DNA from: Takakia lepidozioides
Lineage: Eukaryota; Streptophyta; Takakiopsida; Takakiales; Takakiaceae
DNA: 64,000 bases
Assembly: GCA_030704615.1 (NCBI GenBank)
Contig: CM060733.1
Coordinates: 24,864,001-24,928,000 of the forward strand
Reading direction: 5' to 3'
Shown here: positions 44,501 to 56,143 of the stretch, piece by piece
Position numbering within the stretch: position 1 is the stretch's first letter
Layout of the letters: the number at the start of each line of letters is the position of its first letter
Position numbers and translations under genes: made by a program
Notes under the pieces: model-generated
Database searches by the model: none
The model's input: the letters and a program-made list of their open reading frames with translations, nothing else
Told to the model about the DNA's origin: nothing

Positions 44501-44779
44501 AAGACAAAGACAGGACCCCTAGGGTCGTTGTCGTGAATAAGAAGAATAATCAGACATATCAGCCACTTAACAGTGGCACCATCCATCAATCATCAAGCTT
44601 AGAAAATCCAGAATTACATCTATGCACAATAATGTGTTCATGTCAGTATTATTCATAACCCAAAGAGTATGTCACTGATGCTGATTGACCACCAGTCATG
44701 ATCATGATATACATTCAGAGGTCTGGGTGGGATGGCGGGTACTTGGCCATATTTTGGCCTTGATGTGTTGCAGGTCAAA

Positions 44780-46140
44780 TGGTCATACAGATTTACTGTC
44801 CGCAAGCTGTAATCCAAGCATACTTATTCAAACCCCATGGGTGTCATGGAGGGTTTTCTTAAGAAATCAGAGAGAGCAAAAAGAACACTTGGACATCACA
44901 GATTTTAAATCCCTTGCCCTGCCAGTATTGGTTTAGACTGGTCTGCAACACAGCTTGCCCCCACAGGGGAGGTGGATATGTCTGGTAAGTTTTCCAGACT
45001 ACCCCTATACCTTTATTTCTTGCTAGAGCTGAAAATCAAAGTTCATGACACAGCAAGGTAAAGATAAATGACTGCATACACATCTTGTGACAGTATATGA
45101 TACTGTCAGTACACCCTTCACATCATTCCACATTTGACCATGTCATTACACCATGTCCATGGGGTATTTCCACTAGACCACCCTGGCTGCCTCAAAAACC
45201 AGTTACCAGTTATATATTGCTGCCATATTTCATTGTCAGCCGAATATCCATAGGCAGAATCTTCACCATACCCTGGCCTAAGCATCTAGCTAACAAAGCC
45301 ATCCGGGTTGGAACATAACAGGGGCCAACATGGGTACCCGAATAGCTGCAACAAACAGTTCCTTGCAGCCTCTCAAATTGTTTCCAACTACCATAAGGTA
45401 AGCAAAACAAACTAGTGCCTGGAGAACATATGGTGTCTCTCACACAAGCCATCATAAACCCGGCTGTCACAACAAAGCAGAGGTCTTCCACTGGCTGGGC
45501 CGAAAATAGCCCATCGTAGAAAGCATTACACTTGTTCTTCAAAAATCAAGGAAGGAAAGAGGTAGGATCAAGAAAAACCATAGAGTAGTTTAGTTTTTCA
45601 ACATTTTAAGATGAGTCCCTGGCAATCGATTCTCTTCCCCTGTTTTGCAATCCAACTTGGCATCCAACAACACCTAGACATCAGAATATTAAGTGGAAGC
45701 CCTCACATGTGCTCGTCCCAAAAACAACCACAGCGCATTGTGAGTTAGTGAGGATGCACGAGGTGAGTAGCAGGCTTCCACACTTGCTATCGAGGTCAAA
45801 TACACTTCAATCTAAGCGCAGAGAATGCCAAAGAAAGCAGGGAAGCAAAACAAACAAACAAAAAACCTTTTTTACTGTTTGGGGGAGAGTCATCATCTCT
45901 CCACAAGCCTAACCGTGCAGGGAGGACTCCGCCAGCACCACAACACTGCTACCTTAACCAAAGCAAAGTCTTGCCAAGCACAAGAAAAAAGAGCTTGGTC
46001 TCAAAAGGTATGGTTTATAAAGGGAAGGAGAGAGACTTCTTTGTTCTACCAAGACGCCGCCATTCATCAAAGATCCAGAGGAGGGCTCCTAGGGAAACAT
46101 CATAAGTATGCAGGTAGTACCTCCGTCATCACTGCCGTGG
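44780..46140 (+). repeat. F1 repeat, truncated forward copy
   Basis: Collinear with 35590-36950: starts cagatttactgtccgcaagc and ends ctccgtcatcactgccg. It lacks the hairpin and gcgcgc part. A second microsatellite-type 34.7-kb segment precedes it at 44490-44570. Confidence 0.85.
45693..45781 (+). repeat. Conserved about 90-nt foldback, copy 6
   Basis: Outer stem GTGGAAGC/GCTTCCAC, second stem CTCAC/GTGAG, apical hairpin with one mismatch (CACAG-CGCA-TTGTG). Followed by acttgctatcgaggtcaaa as in copy 3. Confidence 0.85.
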
Positions 46141-46262
46141 TTGCATGTTTGGAATCTAATAAACTGTAGGCTGGTCCATCAAGATGCTTGTGTATACATG
46201 TCTTGAATCTGTAGTATGGCAGGCTGTTCTTACCTACCCAAGGGCCTTGCATGATGCTCTCC

Positions 46263-46526
46263 GGTAGCGCTCGAGAGGAGCCCCTGCTACCGGATCTAGC
46301 AGGGAGCCATAACGCGGCTCGGTAGGTCCTGGCTCCCTGCTATATCCCGTGGTGGTAGGTATGTACAAGGGTAAATTGACTGGCTCGCTGCCCTAAAAAC
46401 CAGTTATGTGCGGTGGCGCTCCATAGGAGCCCGTGCTACCGGATATAGGAGGGAGCCATAACGCGGCTCGGTAGGTTTGGGCTCCCCGCTATATCCGGGA
46501 GCATGGGCTCCTCTCGAATGCTACCT
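46263..46526. mobile_element. MITE-like foldback element
   Basis: A 264-bp unit with 21-bp terminal inverted repeats (ggtagcgctcgagaggagccc and its partner ending cgaatgctacc, two mismatches). Inside are two direct copies (from about 46267 and 46413) of a strong hairpin: ggat(c/a)tag..ggagcc against ggctcc..gctatatcc (46292-46347 and 46441-46496). A relative lies at 22700-22790. No clear target-site duplication. Confidence 0.65.
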
Positions 46527-46552
46527 AGTCCATAACATACCAAACTCGTCAA

Positions 46553-46650
46553 GGTAGCAGGATTTGACCCCAGAATCACAGGGCCCAACCCCCACAGGGG
46601 CAGTAGCCGCAAGGCTAAGTGGCTCTCAGTTAGGCCAGCTTCGGCCGGAG
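46553..46650 (-). mobile_element. tRNA-derived SINE-like element
   Basis: The minus strand has an A-box-like GGCCTAACTGAGAG and, about 55 nt later, a B-box GGGTCAAATCC (46560-46570), ending in CTGCTACC like a tRNA 3' half. The cttgcggctactgcccc string recurs at 19.06 kb. It is not an intact tRNA gene because the arms do not all pair. Confidence 0.5.
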
Positions 46651-48717
46651 TCTTTTCTCTCTCTCTCACACCCCAGAATCGTCTGGGGCACTTACTGCAC
46701 TATGCAACTCACTCTCCAGCTTTGCAATGAACTTTGAATGGACGAAATATGTTGAGATATTCATACTGAATGGATGAAAACGTCCTTAAGGGATGCATAG
46801 GCCAACTTTACAACACGAAGACGGCGACACCTTGGCTCTCTTCTTCGCAGTCTCGTGGGATTGCAAGCCCGGCATGGCCTCCTTGCAAGGCCACAACGGA
46901 GAAGCTGCAGCTGTGCCCATAATCTCGCTGCACAGCAGTCCTGTGGATCGATCGGTCAAAGTCTGTATGCTATATTTGTAAACGGAGTGGGGCCCGGAGG
47001 CATGGCGGACGGGGAGCGTGAGCTTGGGACGAGGAGCCTTGCAGGGCAGGTGCCCCCTTGCATGGCTGCCAGCTTTTGGGATAGCCGTTGGCCCACTCGC
47101 AGCCCATCACTCTGACGCAACTCCATGTCGGGAGTACTTCCTTGATTGTGCACTATCACGGTGGTTTGGCTTCTCGTGGATCTACATGACCGCTGGATGC
47201 TGGACATGTATGCACTATCGACTATTCACATAAGAAAGACAAGATCCGGTCAGCCTACCTGACAGTTCCTGATCACAGTTTCTGAATACATGAAGTGTGA
47301 TGTGGAGCTTTCAATTGTACGTATGTAGATAACTCTCATCAGCAAATAACCACATTGACCCAATCCCATGATCCGCTAACAGGACAAGCGCACATTCCCG
47401 ACTGAGGAAAGGGGATGGTATACTAGGATGGAATCCCAGAAGAGGCACATCCATTTGTCCAGTCCAGACCCTTTTGCGATGGAGGTGCAATAAGCGCTCC
47501 TTATAAAGGCCAGAACTACCCCAAGCCTTTATCAATGGTTACCATATAATTCCATATGTCACCAGGCTACAGTTCCTGGAATACAGCTTTAGGCAGAGAC
47601 AGAGAATCTGGGTGGAGCGAGGCCCTGCTGACGCGGATCGGATAAGCTCCCCTGTTTTCTATTGTCGGCAGTCTTGGCATCGTTTCGTAGCTGTCCAGCA
47701 GTTCGTCGTTTCAGACTTTCAGTCAGTACAACCCTCTTTATATAATCCCATGTATTTCATTAATTTGCACCTGGTGTAGTGAGCAGTCTCTCTTCAGCTC
47801 GCATCATCATCAACAGCGCATATATTAGTATTCTGTCTGGACGCCGCCTCGTCGGCATAGTAAGGGCCACGTTCCTCCGTGGTTATTGGCCGCTGAGTCC
47901 ACTGTCCCACCGTCTCGATTTCATTCAACTTCAATTTTATCCCGAACTGTTCTTGGGAGTGGCCAATCCAATCATGTGCCAGCAGTTAATCCAGATTCCC
48001 AGGACCAAAACGATGCGACAAGACTACGTACAGTGGGTCCTCTTAAGTAGCATTCTATCCATGTTTCTCTTGAGATACACAAAGCATTCTCTCCCAGATA
48101 CTTGTGTCTGTGTCCAGTCTGCATGGTTATTGCCTTGACCTTTGGGCTGCAACTTTCATAGCAAAATGGGCTCGCTGATGGCCGGTTGGGACACCCATCC
48201 TGTGGATACTCAGAAGGGTAAGAACTACGTGCTGAAACTGCGCTTTCTTTTGGCAGGAACGTTTTGAATAATCTAGATACCTGCTAGATACATTACCAAT
48301 TGATCTGGAAAGTATTTGAGAGAGAACGATTCATTTCACAGTCTCTTTCCTAGATAAGCCTATTATGCCCCTTTAGTGCCTCCCGTCCTCATACTCGGTT
48401 ACAACTGCAAGCATGCAACGGCCCAGGTAACGATCAGCTGAGTCCACTTCGTATTGATTGATATCTACTCATTCACAACCCTATTAAGGTACAGATTTGA
48501 CGATGATACTTGTATACATGTATGTGCATTTTCACTCTCTCACGTAAGCTTCTAGCGAGAGGGAGGGATAGATTTGTCCTAGATTTGTTAAGTTCCCGGG
48601 AGGCCGAGAGAGAGAGAGAGAGTGAGTGAGTGTGTGTGTGTGTGTTTGTGTGGCATGAGTGCCTGTCCGTATTCCCCAACTGTATTATAGTCGCCTCCTT
48701 GTGCATATGCAGCGCTA
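46651..48717. other. No gene recognised
   Basis: 46660-47220 has a few open frames without known domains. 47600-48200 reads like non-coding plant sequence. 48600-48650 is an (AG)n(TG)n microsatellite, and the promoter and 5' UTR of the small gene at 48718 should lie in the last few hundred bases. No TATA box was identified with confidence. Confidence 0.4.
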
Positions 48718-50072
48718 ATGCGGAGTAAAACATCGTTGACCAAGGAGGAGATAGAGGCATTCTGGCGATCCAAACAACGGGCGATGGAGGAACATTTAAG
48801 GGAGGCGGCTGCTCAGAAAGTTGTCGGCCAGGCTGATGAGGTGCAGACCCCTTTTCCCTCTTTTATAATTTCGATGTCTTTTGCTTCAAGCTTGGGTTGA
48901 TTTCCTGTCAAGATGAGATCATGCACCTCCACAAGCTGTCCAGAGTCATAGAGAGGGAAACACATCAAGTGAAAGTTCAAAGAGCTTAGCACTAGATGAG
49001 GAGATTGAAGAAGTGAAACCCGAGATAGAGATGATGACTTCCAGCACTTGAAGTTTGCAATTAAGATCTGGAACGACTTGAAAGTTAACAGCTGCTTAGC
49101 AGAAAACAATTTCACTCTTCTCTACTACATTCTCCAGTCTCCCTGGAGACGGTGAAGAGACAGACGAAAAAAAATTGTTCATTGAAATGAAATGTAGGAG
49201 CTCCAAAGTTTCTCGGTCCATGTCAAGGACAAAACTGAGACCATGTCCAACAAGGATTTTCCTATTCCTTTTTCACACACTGGCTTCATGATTGAATCTG
49301 TTTCATGTAACTTACAACTTCAAGAAATCTGTACAAAACTTCAAAACAATTTATCACAGCCTTGAAGACTTTCAGCTTGTTTTGCTACATACACTTCAGA
49401 AGTATCGTCTTCCTTCTCTTTCTTTAAGTTCTCCAGAGCTGTGTACGCTTCCAGCAATCTCGAGAAATATATGAATTGCTGCATGCGAATGATCCAAACA
49501 TCGTAGTTTGACGATCTTATCATCTAAGTACTTGTTAAAGGTGAAGACTCTCATGAATGTTCCTCTGTGTCCAATTTAATGTTGCATGCGAACGTCGAGA
49601 TCCAATTCACATGCGATGTACTGATGTGAGATCCAATTTTTTGGCCGCAGACTGGACCTAGAACGGAGTTGCCAACCAGTCCGACAGAGAAGGCTGTCCA
49701 ACTGCTCGAGGAATGGAAGCAGCCCACTGCCAGTAGCCGGGACTGGTATGAGCTTTCTGACATCCTCCATGATTTCTGATTTCCCCATGACACGAAGGAG
49801 ACTTATATAACTTGAGAGCCTTGCAATTGCAATTGCCTTTGCTGGCAGAAAGAGACAGGTGATCAACATAGTGGCCAGTAGCCTTGAGAGCCCTGAACAC
49901 AGGCGTCTGCAGTAGCTAAGGTGGTAAGCCTGTTTCATATTTTCTTGACAGGTGGACAAGGAGCAACTCGGCCTTCCTCAACGATCCTCCGGAAACCGAT
50001 TGGAAGAATCCTTCCAACAGCAAGTATGCGCCCCAGTTTCATGTGGCTGACCAGGTGCCCCAAAGCTTATAG
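48718..50072 (+). CDS. Small plant-conserved protein of unknown function, three exons
   Basis: Exons 48718-48840, 49651-49745 and 49952-50072 give a 112-residue protein. Exon 1 (ATG start) encodes RSKTSLTKEEIEAFWRSKQ and ends GAG/gtgcag. Exon 2 follows ttttttggccgcag and ends GACTG/gtatga. Exon 3 follows ttcttgacag and completes a split Trp codon, giving a DWWTRSNSAFLN motif, then a KYAPQFHVAD tail and stop. The pattern (SLTxEEI..FWRSK at the start, a WWTRS..FLN block, and YxPQF near the end) matches a family of small, plant-only proteins I remember without function. Phases agree at both joins and no stop interrupts, so it looks intact. The exon 1 donor (GTGCAG) is weak. Introns are 810 and 206 bp. 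Confidence 0.7.
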
Positions 50073-51000
50073 AGGAAGAGGGGCGACTTCAGTGCTGGCC
50101 AACATGTACATGTATCAATTGCTTGTGTCCAGTCTGTTTAAACATATTAACTTATATCTTTCGTAGATCATGGTGATATACTTAAGTCTCGTCAGAGAGG
50201 TGGACAGAGGGCATGGAAGAATCTAGACACCGGATTTCAAATGGGTCAACTGGTTTCCATGGCCAAGTCAGAAGTGGGTTTGGGTTAGATCCAGGATGTG
50301 AGGCAAGTCATTCTATAGCTCAAGTTGTCGAGATCGGTAACTTCGAAACCAAAAACCAAGGCATGAATTCTCAAAGAGGTGACCCAAGGGTCGCATACTA
50401 GACACAAGACCTCGAACCGTTGAGACGACAGAGGCTTTTCCAATCCATCTCGGAGCCAGTATAGCCGCAGTCTAGATCCGAGAAACAGGCACGTACATGT
50501 ACTGCAAATATTCCAAGTCCAGTACTTGCGTTGTACATACTAACAACTACTGTTCACTGTTGTGGAGCGTAAGAGAAACAAAGGCCCAAGTTTTGATTGC
50601 AAAGTGTGGAAGGTGACTCTATGCCTAGAAACTGGGGTGTGCCTCAACTTGCGCAATGAAATAGAAAATGTATTGGCGCCCAGTCTGAGTCAGATAATGA
50701 GGTCCCACTGTATTTCATATGATATTGCCAATTGATATACCATTTGATGCCTTGGACGAGTTTGGGTCACGTCATTCAGCCTGTCACACTGACCATTGAG
50801 CTCGTATCACTGTGTATCGATTGTTCCTCGTCAGGAATGGCTATCTATTGTCTCAAAAAACAGGTTGAAAGAATAGACATTGCAGCCTTTGTAACCAAGA
50901 AACCAAATATGTAACAAAGAGCTCTACTGGAGGCAACTGCTCTGTTAAGCATTACACGTATCATCTTCTAAGAAAATGCAGTGAGGAGGACAACCGCATC
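50073..51000. other. No gene recognised downstream of the small gene
   Basis: Probably its 3' UTR and spacer. A ggttcgaggtc-like B-box on the minus strand near 50416 hints at another SINE but no A-box was found. Confidence 0.35.
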
Positions 51001-51070
51001 AAGGCCGATCAGTTGGTACTGTAGTGTGTCAGGGATCCTTCGGTTGCTGGTTTGAATCCGGACGGCAGGT
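51001..51070 (+). mobile_element. tRNA-like SINE head
   Basis: Resembles a tRNA: a D-arm-like gatcagttggta (A-box region, 51007-51018) and a B-box ggtttgaatcc (51049-51059) followed by ggacggc. The acceptor stem does not pair, so it is a SINE head or decayed tRNA, not a tRNA gene. Confidence 0.5.
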
Positions 51071-53937
51071 CCTGGCAGCATTTCTTCTGGGCTTCCATAA
51101 TTTTGGTGTATATAAGTTTTGCAGCTCCACTTTCCATCAGTGTGAAAGAAAGAAACAAAGAAACATACTTTGGAACGTCCACGGGAAGCTCAATGAAAGC
51201 AGGATACGAGAGGAGTGTGCCATGGAACAGTCAGGACCAGGACGGCTTTCGGGTCTCGAGTAGCGCTTTACAGTACATTATGTGAAGAGAGCGGGGATGG
51301 GGGGTAAGGGGAGTGTCATGCCATCAACGACCTCAAGAAAACGTGACTCATACTCACACATTGTACAGTTACATGTGACAATTAGAAGCATAAATTAGCA
51401 ATCTGTCTCCAAGCAACCTTCAAATGGGGTTGTCTAATATGTTCTCCGGTAGACTACCCATGGCCATGAACACAATATATTTCCTTACTCCTCTCTCTTT
51501 GTCGATGTTACAGAGTATTCTTTCTTGGGCCAAGTTTGCTTGCTCATCTGAAGGACCACCCCAGCTCTTTAAATGCTTAAAGAAGTTCTGAAACGAAATA
51601 AGAGTGGGATTCGCTGAAACGAAGAGCATGCAACACTATGTAGAGCTCTGATACATGAGAGTTTGGGGAGAAGGGATGTACCACGTGGAATGCTCGATGT
51701 CAGGCCTTCTCTGACGGACCTGATCACGAATGCCAGTGTATAGTCTACATATGTTTTTCCTTTTTATCATATGTCCTTGTGTGCTGTGAATCCAAACTCC
51801 TCTACCCTTGAGCACTGGGAATTCTATCTCCTCCTTATTTACCCTTATTAGCAGTATTGTGGGAGACTCTCTTACCTTGCGACTGTGCATTGAGTTTGTG
51901 CTTCATGTGGTGCTGCCTCTTCAGCTCTGCAAGTTTCAGGTGCGCTCTAAAAATTGCCTACCCAGTACTAGATGGAAATATGCATGGCTTGCTTCAGTGG
52001 AGAGAGATACAGGAACACGTAAGTTTCAAACCAGAGAGACTTCTATACCCACAAAGCCAGACTGAAATCAGAATTCTCTCTGCTAAATAAAGAAGATGCT
52101 CTGGTGACTGCTCATTGATTTTCATGTCATGATAGGACTGCTTTAACTAGAAAGGAAGTCTCAGGAATGGAAGAAGACTTCATCAACATTAGCGTTCTGG
52201 ACACCTCTTTATCGATCAGGCTCCATTTGCTTTTCCCTCTCCCCTAGTCATTACGGCCACTCTTCCATCATCATCCTGGAATGGGTAAGTACTACTCCTT
52301 CTAAGCCCGCAAGTGCTCTCTGATACTACATCTCTCTTACACTCTACGGCCCTAAGAGTCTGGCACCTAGCTAAGAAACGAAATCGGAGAAAGGCTTCGA
52401 TAAAAATAGTTTAAGATTAGTATCTAGTTGTAATCTCATGGCAGATACGGAGAGGCATACGATGTGCGGAGTGTTGTGTGTGTGGGTGCGATAGCGAGGC
52501 ATAAGGGAGGAATGGCGGTGCTTGCGGTCTCAGCTGCTTGTGGGCGTTGCTGGATACCCGGTACCCTCTCTTCCTATGTTCGTCTCACACATTTCTTTGC
52601 ATGTCCCGCAGATTCTATCGGCTGAAGGGAATCATGGTCCATGACATTCTCTACAGTGTATGTTCAGCGAGCGGACATTGTTTGAGTGCATTTTGCTGGG
52701 TCTACTGAGATCCTGCCCATTTGTCTTTGATGTTTTGCTCACTAGTCTCACCAATGTATGACCTTTATCAACCTTGTCCTCCTGGAAATGAAATAGAATT
52801 GGTTTGTGACCATTGATATGTTTTTCTCTGGAACTCGTGGCCACTGAATGTCTGCAGAAGCCGTAGCACACTCGACCCTGAGTGTTGAGGAAGGCGGAAA
52901 GTTTCGATTACCTGCATTCTCAACAACGCCGCAGCATGGGAATGCTTGTTTGGCATCCAGTTCTTCATGTCAAATGTATGGTAGTGCTGAGTTTGGTACG
53001 TTCTCTCACCCGGGGCTCTCCTCTGCTCAGCTGCACCAGCTCACAAGTGTGTTTCCAAAAGAGTTATGAGTCTTGCAGTCTGAAAATCTCGTTGAATGGG
53101 AGAGATGAATTATGTGGGATCGAGGGGCATCTGTGTCTTTGCAATGCATCGCACTTACGAGGGAGAACTCTGTCTGCACCTCTTTCCCTCTGTCTCCAAC
53201 TATGGCACTTCTTGGATCCGAATTATGGGGTATATTGTCAAAATTGCTGGGTGCACTGGTGAATGTCCAATGAAACATTTGGATAAACTGAAAATCCACA
53301 ATTGTAAGCCACTGCAACAGCTGTGCCCACCCTCCCACCTCCAGACCTTCCAGTTTTCCCCTTTGTCTCTACAAAATTGTGGGTTTGATGGGTCAAAAAC
53401 TGTGGTTAACACAGTCTAGAGAGCACCTCAGGGCCTATATCTCTCACTCTCTATATGAAACTTCTGGAATATTACAATCCTCTTCTATCTCTATATCAAT
53501 TCTTGTCCTGTGTCTACTGCACTATGCATAGTACTGGAAACTGTTCCATGATTTGTCTTGTGATTTGTGTGTTTCAATCTCATCCTTTTGTCTGGGTGAG
53601 GGAGACAGAGAGATTTGGTCCTGATTTCTTGTCTTGTGACTGTATTGGCTACTTCCAGTTTTGGAGAGAGGGGAAGAAATGAGAGAGAGAGAAAAGAACC
53701 AATTGTTGTGGCTTGGCCTCTAAGGACCTTGTGGGATATGGTTCATTCCTAAGCTAAAGAGGTCTCTCAGCTTTGGGTGTCTTATGATACTCAAATCCAT
53801 GGTACAAACATGCTGTTTGGGAGCAGCTTCAGGTAGGTGGACTTCGGCCAGGGTGTCCATACCACAGGTCACAAAGACAAGCTGGTGATGAATCAAATCA
53901 TGTAAGAAATTGAAGTCACGAAAAACAGAGGCTGGCT
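51071..53937. other. No gene recognised
   Basis: Mixed sequence with short unrelated open frames. Some possible splice-like words exist (tgggtaagt at 52295) but no exon could be joined to a known protein. 53,938-53,956 is the (atgaa)n tail of the adjacent LINE. Confidence 0.4.
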
Positions 53938-53992
53938 AATGAAATGAAATGAAATGATGCTTTATATTATGCTTTATGGAGAGAGATTGTAC

Positions 53993-54631
53993 TCATAAGA
54001 CGTTGTTTGCCGTAGCCTTGTGGCCATTGACCCCGCACCCAGTTTGAGCGGGAACAAAAGGGACAGAACCTACCTCTGTCAGGGGCTGACGTTGGTAGTG
54101 TGACTTACCATCATATATAGAATTAATCCGGGTTTTCCAGATATCCTCTAGAAATCCCTTCACACAAGCATCAATCTGCTGTATGTGATTTGCCCAAAAA
54201 CTAGGCCTCAGGAGGGCCTGGGGTTTTAGCTCAGCCTCGAGACTTTCAAAGTTGTTAAACAAGGGTACAGGTACAATTCCCTTGATAGAATTGAAGAGAG
54301 CGTCTCTTTGGTGAGAGAACCCCGGACAGTGTATCAGAAAGTGAATACTGTCTTCAGATTGCCCACACAGCGGGCAATTGCACTCTCCCTTTCCTCTCTG
54401 CTTCTGTTTGCTGTTCAAAGGTAGGCTTCCTGCCCTGAGTTTAAATTTCAGTCTAGTGCCGAGAGTGGGTAGACCCTTGAGGTCATCCAAGATGTCCTCC
54501 CCCATGTCACTGACTGGAAACAAGTTCAGGGAAGTTTTCTGCCTAACTTGATTTTCATCAGACAATCTCATGGCAACAGACATGGCTTTGGACACTACAG
54601 CCTCTAAGTCAGATTTATCCAACAGGGTCAA
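53993..54631 (-). pseudogene. LINE C-terminal region with zinc-binding motif
   Basis: After a break between 54824 and 54631 the frame has a CNCPLCGQSEDSIHFLIHC motif (C-x-C/C-x2-C...H...C), the zf-RVT type found after RT in many plant LINEs. It is followed by a helical region and ends 8 codons after GCGVNGHKATANN. This domain is thought to bind nucleic acid. Confidence 0.75.
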
Positions 54632-54823
54632 GACTTGCGGATCCAGGTCCAGGTCCTTGAGAATCTCTTCTGCCAGGACTTAGCCTGTTTGACAGGGCGG
54701 TCCTGTTTCCAAGATATAGAGTCGATTAGCTTAGGATATCTGGTGTTGGGCATATGTTGCAGCTGACCCCACCATCTGACCTTGAATTCATCTCGTCGGG
54801 AGCTTAAGGACGAAATGCCAAAC

Positions 54824-56105
54824 TCACAGTCCTAGAGCTTTGCCCTTGCCAGTTTGAACAACTTTCCGGATATGTGCATCCCAATTACAATTGGAGGAGA
54901 ACTCAACGCCCAGGTAAGTGTAGGAAGGGAGGACCGGGATCTCTTGGCTACCCCACTGCCACTTAAGATCACTTCCTCCCTCTCCTCTGTCGTTGAATGC
55001 TACCACTGCACATTTGCTGACATTAGCCTCTAGCCCCCAAAGATCAAAGTATCTCTTCGCGCAATCAATCAACTCCTGGAGATTGGTTGGAGTCTCCCCT
55101 ATGCCTGTGAAGTCATCCGCAAACATAAGGGCTGGTATGGTGGTATCACCCACCCTTAACTCACTTTCCACATCCTCGAGGAGTTGATTGATGAAAACAT
55201 TGAAGAGCAGAGGGGAGAGAGTACATCGTTGAGCTACACCTTGGTCTATGTCAAAGAAGTTGGACTTCTGTCCGTTAACAGTGACACAGCTTTTGGTGTG
55301 AGTATACAAGTTGTGGACAACTCTCCACATCTTTCCCTTGATCCCACAAGACCAGAGGCGGAACCATAGGCCATCTCTCCACACTGTGTCATAAGCCTTT
55401 TGACATCCAGGAAAAAGACATAAGTAGGTTTCCCTTCTTTTTCCTTCCCTGGATAATCTGGCTTAGAGTGAAGATATGATCCACACAGCCCCTGTTTCGC
55501 CGAAAGCCAGCTTGGCCTTCGTGGAAACAACCTCTAGACTCCAGATCAACCTCGAGACGAGTACTTATAACTCTGCAGAATGTCTTGCCAACAGCATTGA
55601 GGAGCGTGATGCCACGGTAGTTCCGCGGTTCTTCTCTGTCACCCTTCTTGTATAGATTGACAATGACCCCCTGTCGCCAGCGAAAGGGGATCATTTCAGT
55701 CTTCCAGATAAGGTTAAAGAGGAGAACTAGGGCCACTATCATGGGATCGCCACCGTGCTTGATAAGCTCGTTGACAATACCATCAGGTCCACCAGCTTTA
55801 TATCCATTTAGATGTTCAATTGCTTCCACAATCTCAGAAGAACTAATGGGAGCATTATAAGCCATTGAAATATACTCCAGTTCATCAGGGCTGTTTTGAA
55901 TCATAGGAACAGTTTTTCCAACTGTGTCCCTCCATTCAGCAGAAGACCCCTCACTGTTAGACCTAGAAGTTCTGCCAAGGATACTGTAGTGAGTTTCAAA
56001 GGTTTTGACAATGTCAACCGATGAAGTCACCACTGCACCTTTAGTAGTCTTCAGCGCTTGTACTTGCTGACCGTTTTTCGGCTTGTACAAACGTTGAAGG
56101 GCCAA
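54824..56105 (-). pseudogene. LINE reverse transcriptase
   Basis: RT begins with HLNGYKAGGPDGIVNELIKH, IPFRWRQGVIVNLYKKGD and NYRGITLLNAVGK. The fingers end at GRKKKGN. One or two frameshifts near 55440-55390 cut through the TYVFFLDVKR / WRDGLWFRLW catalytic block A. The rest has QGVAQRCTLSPLLFNVFINQ and the ALMFADDFTGIGE active site (about 55130). A frameshift at about 56145 separates RT from the endonuclease. Confidence 0.9.
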
Positions 56106-56143
56106 CCAGAATTTCTTGTCATTACCACCATGGTGGTTTGAGT

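Noticed and set aside
48833-48860. CTGATGAG as a hammerhead ribozyme core
   Set aside because: No GAAA partner or pairing stems nearby; the word is the coding end of exon 1 of the small gene.
51001-51070. A true tRNA gene
   Set aside because: A- and B-box-like words are present but the acceptor stem and anticodon arm do not pair.
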